DNA of 13,667 bases from Acidobacteriota bacterium (GTDB lineage: Bacteria; Acidobacteriota; Terriglobia; Bryobacterales; Bryobacteraceae), in assembly GCA_026394095.1 (NCBI GenBank), contig JAPKYY010000796.1:1-13667 (forward strand), written 5' to 3'. The notes under the pieces are model-generated. The model saw only the letters and a program-made list of their open reading frames with translations. It did not search any database and was not told the DNA's origin. The translations under genes and the position numbers were made by a program. Below, one piece after another: positions 7,681 through 13,667 of this stretch. Within the stretch, counting starts at the first letter, position 1; every line of letters starts with the position of its first letter.

Positions 7681-8459
7681 GCTTTCTTGGCCTCCTGCCA
7701 GTAGCTTTCCATCTCTTCGATTGGGGTGTCGCCAAGTGCTTTGCCTTGTTCCTGGACCCTTTTTTCAACATGGCTGAAGCGTTGGCGGAATTTTGTATTG
7801 GTGTGTCGCAGGGCCTGCTCGGGGTCCACTTTAGCCCATCTGGCGAGGTTCACAACAGTAAAGAGGATGTCGCCGATTTCGGATTCAATAGCAGCCTGGT
7901 CTTGTGTTGCGCGAGCTTCCTCAAGTTCAGCGATTTCTTCGGTCAGCTTGGCCAGGACGTCTTTGTAGGTAGGCCATTCAAAGCCGGCTTTGGCGGCTTT
8001 TTTTGAAATTTGGATCGATTCCATCAGTGCGGGTTGAGCGCGGTTGACAGAATCGAGAAGCCCTTGAGGTATACCCGCTTTTTCTGTAGCCTTGATTGCG
8101 TCCCAATTGGTGAGGACATCATCGGAGTTTTCCACCTGAGTGTCTGCAAAGACATGCGGGTGTCGGCGGATCAGTTTTTCATTGATCGCCTTCAAGGAAT
8201 CGTTGATATCAAACAGACCGGCTTCTGTAGCCATCTGTGCGTAGAAGACGGGCTGCAGCATGAGGTCGCCGAGTTCTTCGCAGAGGGCCGGAAAGTCTTT
8301 GCGCTCGATGGCATCGATGACTTCGTAAGTTTCTTCGATCGTGTAGCGCTTGATGGTATCGAAGTTTTGTTCGCGGTCCCAAGGGCAGCCACCTGGCGCC
8401 CGCAAACGCGCCATAATGTCTACTAACTCTTGAAAGGAATCTTTGGCCTCTGAACCCAC
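7677..8459 (-). CDS. mazG: MazG nucleoside triphosphate pyrophosphohydrolase
   Basis: This 260-residue cytoplasmic enzyme hydrolyses (d)NTPs to monophosphate and pyrophosphate, a housecleaning and (p)ppGpp-related activity in E. coli. The N-terminus has the family hallmark LRAPGGCPWDREQ (19-31). The first MazG domain has the metal-binding EETYE (42-46) and EELGD (61-65), and the second has EEIAELEEA (174-182) and ESEIGD (192-197). The linker contains the KLIRRHPHVF stretch seen in full-length MazG, so this is the two-domain form of normal length. The start is a GTG at 8459 with a weak GAG six bases upstream; no other start leaves a complete N-terminus. It is the first gene of the six-gene minus-strand operon. 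Its promoter must lie inside the divergent GNAT gene, because the two starts are back-to-back. Confidence 0.95.
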   Translation of the reverse strand: MGSEAKDSFQELVDIMARLRAPGGCPWDREQNFDTIKRYTIEETYEVIDAIERKDFPALCEELGDLMLQPVFYAQMATEAGLFDINDSLKAINEKLIRRHPHVFADTQVENSDDVLTNWDAIKATEKAGIPQGLLDSVNRAQPALMESIQISKKAAKAGFEWPTYKDVLAKLTEEIAELEEARATQDQAAIESEIGDILFTVVNLARWAKVDPEQALRHTNTKFRQRFSHVEKRVQEQGKALGDTPIEEMESYWQEAKKA

Positions 8460-8956
8460 TTGAATCTCAGTTTAACATCCGGCAGGCGCGCTTCCCGGAA
8501 GATACCGAAGCGGTCCGGCAAGTCTTCCGCGATTATCAGGCCGATATCAACGTGGATTTGTGCTTTCAATCGTTTGAGGAGGAGCTTGCGGGCCTGCCCG
8601 GGAGGTATGTTTGTGTGCTGCTTGCTGATGGTGGTTGCGTGGGGCTGCGGCCATACAGTGCCAGCACAGTTGAGCTGAAACGATTGTTCGTGTATCCGCA
8701 GGCGCGGGGACGGGGGCTGGGGCTCCTCTTGATGCACGCGGCCATTGAACGATCACTTGAGCTTGGGTACACGAAAATGCATCTGGATACTCTCAAGACA
8801 AAGATGCCCAGCGCGGTACGAATGTACGAAGCGCTGGGCTTTGAGGAGGTGCCGGCGGGGGGAGGGACTACGCTGCCGGACCTTGTGGATATGGAACTGG
8901 ATCTAGTTCTTTTTTCGGCGAAGCAGCGCGGCACCAAAGAGGCCGGCAGCACATAA
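8450..8956 (+). CDS. GNAT-family N-acetyltransferase with non-standard or damaged start
   Basis: The clear GNAT core is the strand VELKRLFVYPQ, the acetyl-CoA loop ARGRGLG (about 8701-8721), the helix LLLMHAAIERSLELGY, and the C-terminal MPSAVRMYEALGFEEV. In-frame text upstream of the first ordinary start (GTG, 8552) is also GNAT-like (FNIRQARFPEDTEAVRQVF, from 8471), so the true protein begins earlier. The frame is open only to 8417 and has no ATG, GTG or TTG there. A CTG at 8450 with AAAGGA 11 nt before it is the best in-frame candidate and is used here. Alternatively the TTG at 8460, one frame off, was the start and a base has been lost near the TTT at 8471. The last ~17 residues after MELDL look like a non-conserved extension running into the antisense of the PEP-CTERM gene. 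The acceptor substrate is unknown. Confidence 0.75.
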   Translation: MNPLESQFNIRQARFPEDTEAVRQVFRDYQADINVDLCFQSFEEELAGLPGRYVCVLLADGGCVGLRPYSASTVELKRLFVYPQARGRGLGLLLMHAAIERSLELGYTKMHLDTLKTKMPSAVRMYEALGFEEVPAGGGTTLPDLVDMELDLVLFSAKQRGTKEAGST

Positions 8957-9688
8957 GAGGTAGGTTTGGGGTTCGGGGATTGCACCACCGCCTCCGCCGC
9001 CTCCACCACCCCCGCTCACAACGGCTGTGGCGTAAGCAAAGTTGTCAAGAATTACACTATTGCCGGCCGTGCCAGTGGGCGTATCAATCAGGAGACGAAT
9101 GGAAGTGATCGTACCGGCTGTAGTGAATCCAAAATATCCGGAGAGCGGAGACCCCGCCGGAACGGTAAGAGTTCGAGTCGTGACTTCGGCACCTTCATAG
9201 ACTTTCAGGGTAAGGTTTATCGGATTTAGCGCAGTTGAGTAAATGTTTGCTGTGCCGCTCAGGGGTTCTCTCCAGGCAGAGAAGTTGAAGCTCAAGGCAT
9301 TTACGGCGGCCAGGCTGATTAACGTTGCGCTAATTCCGGTCTCTGGATTTGAGGGATTGCCAGCGACGCTAAGGCCACCGCCAACTATGTAGCTTCCAGA
9401 ACCGATGCTAGGCGTAGGAGTGAGACTGCCTTCAAGGTATGTAGCATAGCCCGAAGGGCTACTTTCATTGTAGAAACCCAGATATTTGACTTGACCCAGG
9501 GTGATACCAGTGCTGTTTGTTACAAAGGGACTTCCGAAGCCATTGAAGCCTTGCGTGACTTGACCGGTAGTTGCTGTGGTCCAAGCTCCGACGTCAGAGT
9601 ATTCATTCAAGATCGTTGCCTGAGCAGAGGCACCGAGAATGAGGGCGGTCAGCGCCGCGCGGGCGATCGCGAAAGATTTGAATTGCAT
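8903..9688 (-). CDS. PEP-CTERM sorting domain surface protein
   Basis: This is a 261-residue exported protein. It starts with a signal peptide (basic MQFKSFAIAR, then a hydrophobic run ending ASAQA, with cleavage likely after residue 24). The mature part is rich in Thr, Ser, Gly and Asn with predicted beta structure (for example LTLKVYEGAEVTTRTLTV in the middle), as in lectin-like PEP-CTERM proteins. The C-terminus carries a run of ten glycines, then IPEP, a short hydrophobic helix and the basic tail RRKKN: the tripartite PEP-CTERM signal processed by an exosortase, typical of EPS-producing Gram-negative bacteria. It lies 80 bp after the amidohydrolase gene, probably with its own promoter, though no Shine-Dalgarno or strong promoter is seen. 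The function of the mature part is not recognised. No exosortase gene is in the window. Confidence 0.88.
   Translation of the reverse strand: MQFKSFAIARAALTALILGASAQATILNEYSDVGAWTTATTGQVTQGFNGFGSPFVTNSTGITLGQVKYLGFYNESSPSGYATYLEGSLTPTPSIGSGSYIVGGGLSVAGNPSNPETGISATLISLAAVNALSFNFSAWREPLSGTANIYSTALNPINLTLKVYEGAEVTTRTLTVPAGSPLSGYFGFTTAGTITSIRLLIDTPTGTAGNSVILDNFAYATAVVSGGGGGGGGGGAIPEPQTYLLCAAGLFGAALLRRKKN
8984..9013 (-). repeat. Ten-codon glycine run in PEP-CTERM protein
   Basis: Ten consecutive glycine codons with mixed third bases (GGG, GGT, GGA, GGC) form a flexible linker just before the IPEP motif. The synonymous variation argues against recent slippage of a single triplet, but the tract is a low-complexity stretch that may vary in length between strains. 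Confidence 0.85.
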
Positions 9689-9768
9689 GATTCGCCAGAG
9701 GAGTGTGCAAAAACTTTAGGCGATCTCTCAATTTAATATTCGGGGGATGGGTAGTAAGTAAGGGGGTA

Positions 9769-11199
9769 TTACTTGTTTTTCGATAGAGATAGAACGATTT
9801 GCTTCTGGTAGTTCTGGGCCTGCGCGATGATTTCCGCGCTCTTGATCCTGACGGGTTTTGAGGCGCGCACGACGGGCTCACCGTTGATGTAGACATCGGT
9901 AACATCAGCCGCCTTGGCGGCGTAAACGATTGTCGAATAGGGGTCAAAGCTCGGAACGACGTTCGGTGAGTCAGTACGCAGAAAAACCATGTCGGCAAGC
10001 TTACCAGCTTCGAGGGAACCGATCTTGTCGCTCATCCCCAGAATGGCTGCTCCGTGGACCGTGGCCATCTCGAGGGCAGTCCTGGCGGGGAGTACCTCTG
10101 GATCCATGGCATGAACCTTGGCTAGTTTGGCAGCAAGGTCCATTTCTTCGATGAGGTGGAAGTCGTTATTTGAGCCAGCGGGGCCGTCGGTGCCAACGCC
10201 AACGTGGAGGCCGGCAGCAAGTTGTTTGAGAACAGGAGCAATGCCGCTAGCGAGTTTCATGTTGGAGGAGGGGCAGTGAGCGATGCCGACCTTCTTGCGG
10301 GCAAGCGTAGCGATGTCAGCATCATCTACCCAGATGACATGTGCAGCCACAGTAAGACCGTCGAAGATACCCCATTCGTTGAGCACCTGGACAGGAGTCT
10401 TGCCGTGTTGTTTGATCATGTCATCGTTTTCGCGTTTGGTCTCGGAAACGTGGATGATGAGAGGCTTGTTGTACTGGTTGGCCAGTTTGCGGCAGTTCTG
10501 GAGAGTTTCGCGAGTATTGGTGTAACGCGCGTGGGGGGCGACGGCCGGGGTAATGAGGGGGTCGCTTGAGAACTTCTTGAAGAAATCTTCGGTGCGTGCC
10601 AGGGAGTCGGTTGGGGTTTTGGCGTCAGCTACGGGGAAGCCTATGATGGTCTGGCCGAGAACGGCGCGAAGGCCGGCGATTTTGGTGGCGCGGGCGATTT
10701 CTTCCTCAAAATAATACATGTCGGTGTAGGTAGTCGTTCCCGAGAGCATCATCTCCAGGCAGCCGAGCATGGTGCCCCAATAACAAAATTCGCGGGTGAC
10801 ATTGCGGGCTTCGGCAGGGAAGATGAATTTCTCAAGCCAGTCCTGAAGACGCTTGTCGTCTGCAATGCCGCGCAGGAGTGACATGGGGATGTGAGCGTGG
10901 GTATTGATCAGGCCCGGGATCAGGATCGAGTTGGGATGTGCGACGCGGCGCGCGCCCTTGTATTCGCGCTCGATTTCCGCACGCGGCCCTACGGCCAGAA
11001 TCTTTGCCCCTTCGATAGCAACGGCGCCATCGGTGAGCACGCGACGCTGGGCATCCATCGTGACAATCGTACCGGCGCTTAGAATGGTGCGTTGCGGGGC
11101 TGCGAATGCTGAACCCGCAACGGCGAGACTAAACGAACGACGACTGATTGAAGGGGTGCGGAAGAAGTTCTGCGAAGGTATAACGGCGTTCTGTTTCAT
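9769..11199 (-). CDS. Tat-exported amidohydrolase, MTA/SAH/adenosine deaminase-like
   Basis: This protein has 476 residues from the ATG at 11199, which has GGAG just before it; the frame is open to 11235 but the extra 12 residues look unneeded. Residues 19-25 (SRRSFSL) plus the hydrophobic AVAGSAFA form a twin-arginine signal, so the enzyme should act in the periplasm or outside. The catalytic domain has HAH (101-103), H223 in VAPHARY, H250 and E253 in IIHVSET, H287 in AAHVIW, and D338 in GTDGPAGSNN: the full metal and proton-transfer set of amidohydrolase subtype III deaminases (the 5'-methylthioadenosine/S-adenosylhomocysteine deaminase and chlorohydrolase group). Clustering with nucleoside transport, PNP and cytidine deaminase suggests that it deaminates adenosine-type nucleosides. 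The first 71 bp lie within the end of cdd, in another frame. Exact substrate and export are inference. Confidence 0.87.
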   Translation of the reverse strand: MKQNAVIPSQNFFRTPSISRRSFSLAVAGSAFAAPQRTILSAGTIVTMDAQRRVLTDGAVAIEGAKILAVGPRAEIEREYKGARRVAHPNSILIPGLINTHAHIPMSLLRGIADDKRLQDWLEKFIFPAEARNVTREFCYWGTMLGCLEMMLSGTTTYTDMYYFEEEIARATKIAGLRAVLGQTIIGFPVADAKTPTDSLARTEDFFKKFSSDPLITPAVAPHARYTNTRETLQNCRKLANQYNKPLIIHVSETKRENDDMIKQHGKTPVQVLNEWGIFDGLTVAAHVIWVDDADIATLARKKVGIAHCPSSNMKLASGIAPVLKQLAAGLHVGVGTDGPAGSNNDFHLIEEMDLAAKLAKVHAMDPEVLPARTALEMATVHGAAILGMSDKIGSLEAGKLADMVFLRTDSPNVVPSFDPYSTIVYAAKAADVTDVYINGEPVVRASKPVRIKSAEIIAQAQNYQKQIVLSLSKNK

Positions 11200-11515
11200 T
11201 GGCTCCACATAGAATGATCTCAAGTTCGGGGCCAAAGAATTCTGCCATTACCTGGCGGCATAGACCACAGGGTGCAGCCGGTGTTGAGGAGTAAGTGCAA
11301 ATGACGATGCGGCGGAAGTGACGATGGCCTTCTGAAACGGCTTTGAAGATGGCAACGCGTTCGGCGCAAAGTGTTGCACCATAGCTCGCGTTTTCAACGT
11401 TGCAGCCGGTGAAGATGGTGCCATCGTTGGTTTCGAGGGCACAGCCAACTTGATATTTCGAATAGGGGGCGTAGGCGGCACATTGTGCGGTGCGGGCTTG
11501 CTCGATGAGGCTCAT
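11129..11515 (-). CDS. cdd: Cytidine deaminase
   Basis: This 128-residue enzyme of the short homotetrameric type converts cytidine and deoxycytidine to uridine and deoxyuridine. The zinc site is visible: C50 with catalytic E52 in LCAERV, and C83 and C86 in PCGLCRQ. The substrate-binding GCNVENASYG lies at 37-46. The length and the LLPHPF end match the family. The ATG overlaps the stop of the purine nucleoside phosphorylase gene (ATGA), giving translational coupling. Its last 71 bp also encode the Tat signal peptide region of the following amidohydrolase in a different frame. In this operon its product would feed uridine to the pyrimidine-nucleoside phosphorylase encoded upstream. Confidence 0.95.
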   Translation of the reverse strand: MSLIEQARTAQCAAYAPYSKYQVGCALETNDGTIFTGCNVENASYGATLCAERVAIFKAVSEGHRHFRRIVICTYSSTPAAPCGLCRQVMAEFFGPELEIILCGANETERRYTFAELLPHPFNQSSFV

Positions 11516-12312
11516 ACTGACGGAAGCATAGCGCGGATCAGGCTGATGAATTGTGCGCTCACATCGCGGCCGGTTTCGAGAACTTCGCCGTGGTGGATCT
11601 TTTCGTTGGTGATGCCGGCAGCCATGTTGGTAACGCAGGAGAAGGCTACGACTTCAGCACCCATGTGATTAAGTGCGATTGCTTCGGGTACGGTAGACAT
11701 CCCAACGAGGTCTGCACCGATGATACGGAGATAGCGGATCTCGGCTGGGGTTTCGTAAGTGGGGCCGGAGAGGCAGGCATAGACGCCCTGATGCAGGGTG
11801 CTGCCAATGCGCTGTGCAGTATCGAGGGCGAGCTGCCGCAGCCGAGGAGAGTAGCAGAAGGTCATGTCCGGGAAGCGCGGCCCCAGCGAGTCGTCGTTAG
11901 GACCCAGAAGAGGATTAGTGCCCTGGAGGTTGATGTGATCGGTGATCAGAACGAGTGCGCCACGGTTATAGCTCAGGTTGATGCCACCAGCTGCGTTGGT
12001 AAGGATCACTTTGCTGGCGCCCAGACGCGCCATCACGCGTGCGCCGAGTACAACTTTGTCGATCGCATGGCCTTCGTAAAGATGGGCGCGGCCTGACATC
12101 ACGACAACATTGCGGCCTTCGAGTTGGCCGAAGATCAGCTTTCCGGCGTGGCCGACGGCAGTGCTGTGCGGCCAGCCGGGGATGTCTTCATAAGGGATCA
12201 CGATAGGATCCACAACCTCATCAGCCATTGGGCCCAAGCCGGACCCGAGAACGATAGCAATTTCAGGGCGCACTTTTATGCGCGATTCGAGGTAGGCGAT
12301 CTGTTCGTTCAT
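11512..12312 (-). CDS. punA: Purine nucleoside phosphorylase (trimeric type)
   Basis: This 266-residue enzyme splits inosine, guanosine and deoxy forms with phosphate to base plus (deoxy)ribose-1-phosphate. Landmarks are the phosphate-binding GSGLG (23-27) and SGRAHLYEG (73-81, holding the Arg, His and Tyr/Glu of the active site), NAAGG (106-110), SGPTYETPAE (182-191), GMSTVPE (204-210) and VTNMAAG (227-233). N229 is the residue that reads 6-oxopurines; methylthioadenosine phosphorylases usually carry Asp there, so this should be a hypoxanthine/guanine enzyme. I chose the ATG at 12312 over one 7 codons upstream because it overlaps the transporter stop (ATGA) and has AGGA eight bases before it. 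Adenosine would need prior deamination to be used, which fits the deaminase-like gene downstream. Confidence 0.94.
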   Translation of the reverse strand: MNEQIAYLESRIKVRPEIAIVLGSGLGPMADEVVDPIVIPYEDIPGWPHSTAVGHAGKLIFGQLEGRNVVVMSGRAHLYEGHAIDKVVLGARVMARLGASKVILTNAAGGINLSYNRGALVLITDHINLQGTNPLLGPNDDSLGPRFPDMTFCYSPRLRQLALDTAQRIGSTLHQGVYACLSGPTYETPAEIRYLRIIGADLVGMSTVPEAIALNHMGAEVVAFSCVTNMAAGITNEKIHHGEVLETGRDVSAQFISLIRAMLPSV

Positions 12313-13502
12313 AAGAGCATTCCTGCAATGCATGCCGACATGAAGTTAGCCATGGTGCCAGCCATAACAGCCTTAAGGCCGAGGCGGGCAATGTCAGATT
12401 TGCGGGTGGGCATCAGAGCACCCATTCCGCCCACCTGAATTGCAACTGAGCTCAGGTTGGCGAAGCCGCACAGGGCGAAGGTGGCAATCGTGAAAGAACG
12501 CGGATCGAGCATCGCTTTGACTTTGCCGAGTTCGATGAAGGCAACAAATTCGTTCAGGACAAGCCGGGTGCCGAGGAATTGCCCAATCGTTTGGCAATCA
12601 TTCCAGGCAACGCCAAGAAGCCATGCTACTGGCGCAAACGCGTAACCGAGCATGGTTTGCAGCGTGGGCGCGCCCATGCCAACGAGGCATCCATTGACGA
12701 GTGCGATAAGGCTAAGAAAGGCGATGAGCATTCCGCCGATGTTGAGGGCAAGCTGGAGGCCATCGCCAGCACCACGTGCCGCTGCGTCGATCACGTTGAT
12801 GCCAGGTTTCTCGACTTCGAGTTTGACATCACCCGAGGTCTCGGGCACTCCGGTTTCTGGCACCAGCATCTTGGCCAGCATGATGGTGGCAGGGGCGGTC
12901 ATGATGACTGCCGTGAGCAGGTGTTCGATCGAGACCCCGGCAAACTTCACATAGGCTGCCATGGTGGCACCCGAAACGTGAGCCATACCGCTGCTCATGA
13001 TGGTGAAAAGTTCCGATTCGGTGAGATTGGCGAGGAAGGGGCGAATGGTAAGCGGGGCTTCGGTTTGGCCCATGAAGATAGAAGCAGCAACGTTGGTGGA
13101 TTCAGCGCCCGAACCACCCATGGTGCGACGCATGACTTTCGCCATGACACCGATAACGATCTGCATCACGCCGAAGTAGTACAGGACGGAAAAGAGGCTG
13201 GCGATGAAGATAACAATCGGGAGAACTTGAAAAGCGAAGAGGACGCCGAACTCGGGATTGGCCTTACCAAGCTTGTCGCCAAAGAGGAAGGAGGCACCGT
13301 CTTCTGAGTATTTGAGCAGATTGTTTACCGCCGAAGAGGCAACCTGAAAGGCTGAACCTACGGGAGTTTTGAGAACGATTATGGCAAAGCCAAATTGCAA
13401 ACCGAGGCCCCATAAGAGGAGCCTCGGCTTGATTGCTTGTCTGTTTGTCGATAGTAGGTAGCAGGTTGCCAGGATGACAACCAGGCCAAGTAGGCCGATC
13501 AT
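12309..13502 (-). CDS. nupC: Concentrative nucleoside transporter (CNT/NupC family)
   Basis: This 397-residue inner-membrane protein imports nucleosides by ion or proton symport. It starts with a short first helix (MIGLLGLVVILATCYLL) and carries the CNT signatures GQTEAP (145-150), NEFVAFIELG (317-326) and FANLSS (347-352). These correspond to the Gly-Gln-Thr-Glu, Glu and Asn/Ser positions that bind uridine and sodium in the Vibrio cholerae transporter structure. The length matches bacterial NupC proteins. The ATG follows the stop of the nucleoside phosphorylase gene by 5 bp and its own stop overlaps the purine nucleoside phosphorylase start. The operon context (two phosphorylases and cytidine deaminase) agrees with uptake of both purine and pyrimidine nucleosides. 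Confidence 0.95.
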   Translation of the reverse strand: MIGLLGLVVILATCYLLSTNRQAIKPRLLLWGLGLQFGFAIIVLKTPVGSAFQVASSAVNNLLKYSEDGASFLFGDKLGKANPEFGVLFAFQVLPIVIFIASLFSVLYYFGVMQIVIGVMAKVMRRTMGGSGAESTNVAASIFMGQTEAPLTIRPFLANLTESELFTIMSSGMAHVSGATMAAYVKFAGVSIEHLLTAVIMTAPATIMLAKMLVPETGVPETSGDVKLEVEKPGINVIDAAARGAGDGLQLALNIGGMLIAFLSLIALVNGCLVGMGAPTLQTMLGYAFAPVAWLLGVAWNDCQTIGQFLGTRLVLNEFVAFIELGKVKAMLDPRSFTIATFALCGFANLSSVAIQVGGMGALMPTRKSDIARLGLKAVMAGTMANFMSACIAGMLL

Positions 13503-13507
13503 GAGAA

Positions 13508-13667
13508 CTAGCCTACAACTTCGAGAACGATCTCGCGCTGTTCTGGAGCATTATTTGAGATCTTGAAGGAATCTTCGACGATCTCTGCTGCTTCTTCGAG
13601 GTTGTTTTCGCTGGTGTGATAGAGGCGGCAGAGAACTGCGCCGGCATCTACCTTGGAACCAACCTTG
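13508..13667 (-). CDS. Thymidine/pyrimidine-nucleoside phosphorylase, C-terminal end (5' part outside window)
   Basis: Hand translation of the minus strand from the right edge gives 52 residues and a TAG at 13508-13510. The sequence KVGSKVDAGAVLCRLYHTSE, followed by a helix of the NNLEEAAEIVEDSF type and ending VLEVVG, fits the C-terminal domain of the thymidine phosphorylase/pyrimidine-nucleoside phosphorylase family (DeoA/Pdp), where a 'GDKVxxGDPL' hairpin precedes a glutamate-rich helix. The enzyme would split thymidine, deoxyuridine or uridine with phosphate. It sits immediately upstream of the CNT gene in the same operon. DeoA versus Pdp cannot be decided from this piece. Confidence 0.8.
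   Translation of the reverse strand, partial: KVGSKVDAGAVLCRLYHTSENNLEEAAEIVEDSFKISNNAPEQREIVLEVVG

Noticed and set aside
9689..9768. Possible terminator or promoter between the amidohydrolase and PEP-CTERM genes
   Set aside because: No hairpin followed by a T run on the minus strand; the AT-rich TATTAA there lacks an acceptable -35.
12313..12333. Seven-residue longer start for purine nucleoside phosphorylase
   Set aside because: The ATG at 12312 has AGGA at good spacing and the typical ATGA overlap with the transporter gene.

Overview
The window looks like chromosome from a moderately GC-rich Gram-negative bacterium, most likely an Acidobacteriota member of the Solibacter/Bryobacter kind. 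This is inference, from a PEP-CTERM surface protein, a Wzz-type polysaccharide co-polymerase coupled to a small ribbon-helix-helix protein, a Tat-exported amidohydrolase, and long runs of genes joined by 1-13 bp stop/start overlaps. I see no RNA genes, insertion sequences, CRISPR arrays or phage genes. Almost every base is coding.

Left edge (1-1902): the 5' part of a Wzz/GumC-like chain-length protein runs off the left end on the minus strand. It is preceded by a small ribbon-helix-helix protein that overlaps it by 8 bp. A 207-bp gap separates these from a divergent SAM-dependent methyltransferase of a type common in polysaccharide loci. This is probably the margin of an exopolysaccharide cluster.

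Centre (8459 down to 1891, minus strand): six genes are packed with no gap. They are mazG, a COG3375-like GNAT acyltransferase, an o-succinylbenzoate synthase/N-succinylamino acid racemase (OSBS/NSAR) of the enolase superfamily, an EamA/DMT transporter, an MFS exporter and an MsbA-like ABC half-transporter. The GNAT plus racemase pair resembles the two first steps of the succinylation route that turns D-amino acids into L-amino acids. The deacylase for the last step is not in the window.

Between the operons (8450-9688): a plus-strand GNAT acetyltransferase lies back-to-back with mazG. Its N-terminus has no ordinary in-frame start codon. Its 3' end overlaps, antisense, the sorting tail of a PEP-CTERM protein with a ten-glycine linker.

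Right (13667 down to 9769, minus strand): a nucleoside salvage operon. In order of transcription it holds the C-terminus of a thymidine/pyrimidine-nucleoside phosphorylase, a CNT (NupC-type) nucleoside transporter, purine nucleoside phosphorylase, cytidine deaminase, and a Tat-signal amidohydrolase of the MTA/SAH/adenosine deaminase type whose signal peptide is encoded inside the 3' end of cdd. Together they would import nucleosides, deaminate cytidine (and perhaps adenosine derivatives) and phosphorolyse the products to free bases and ribose-1-phosphate.
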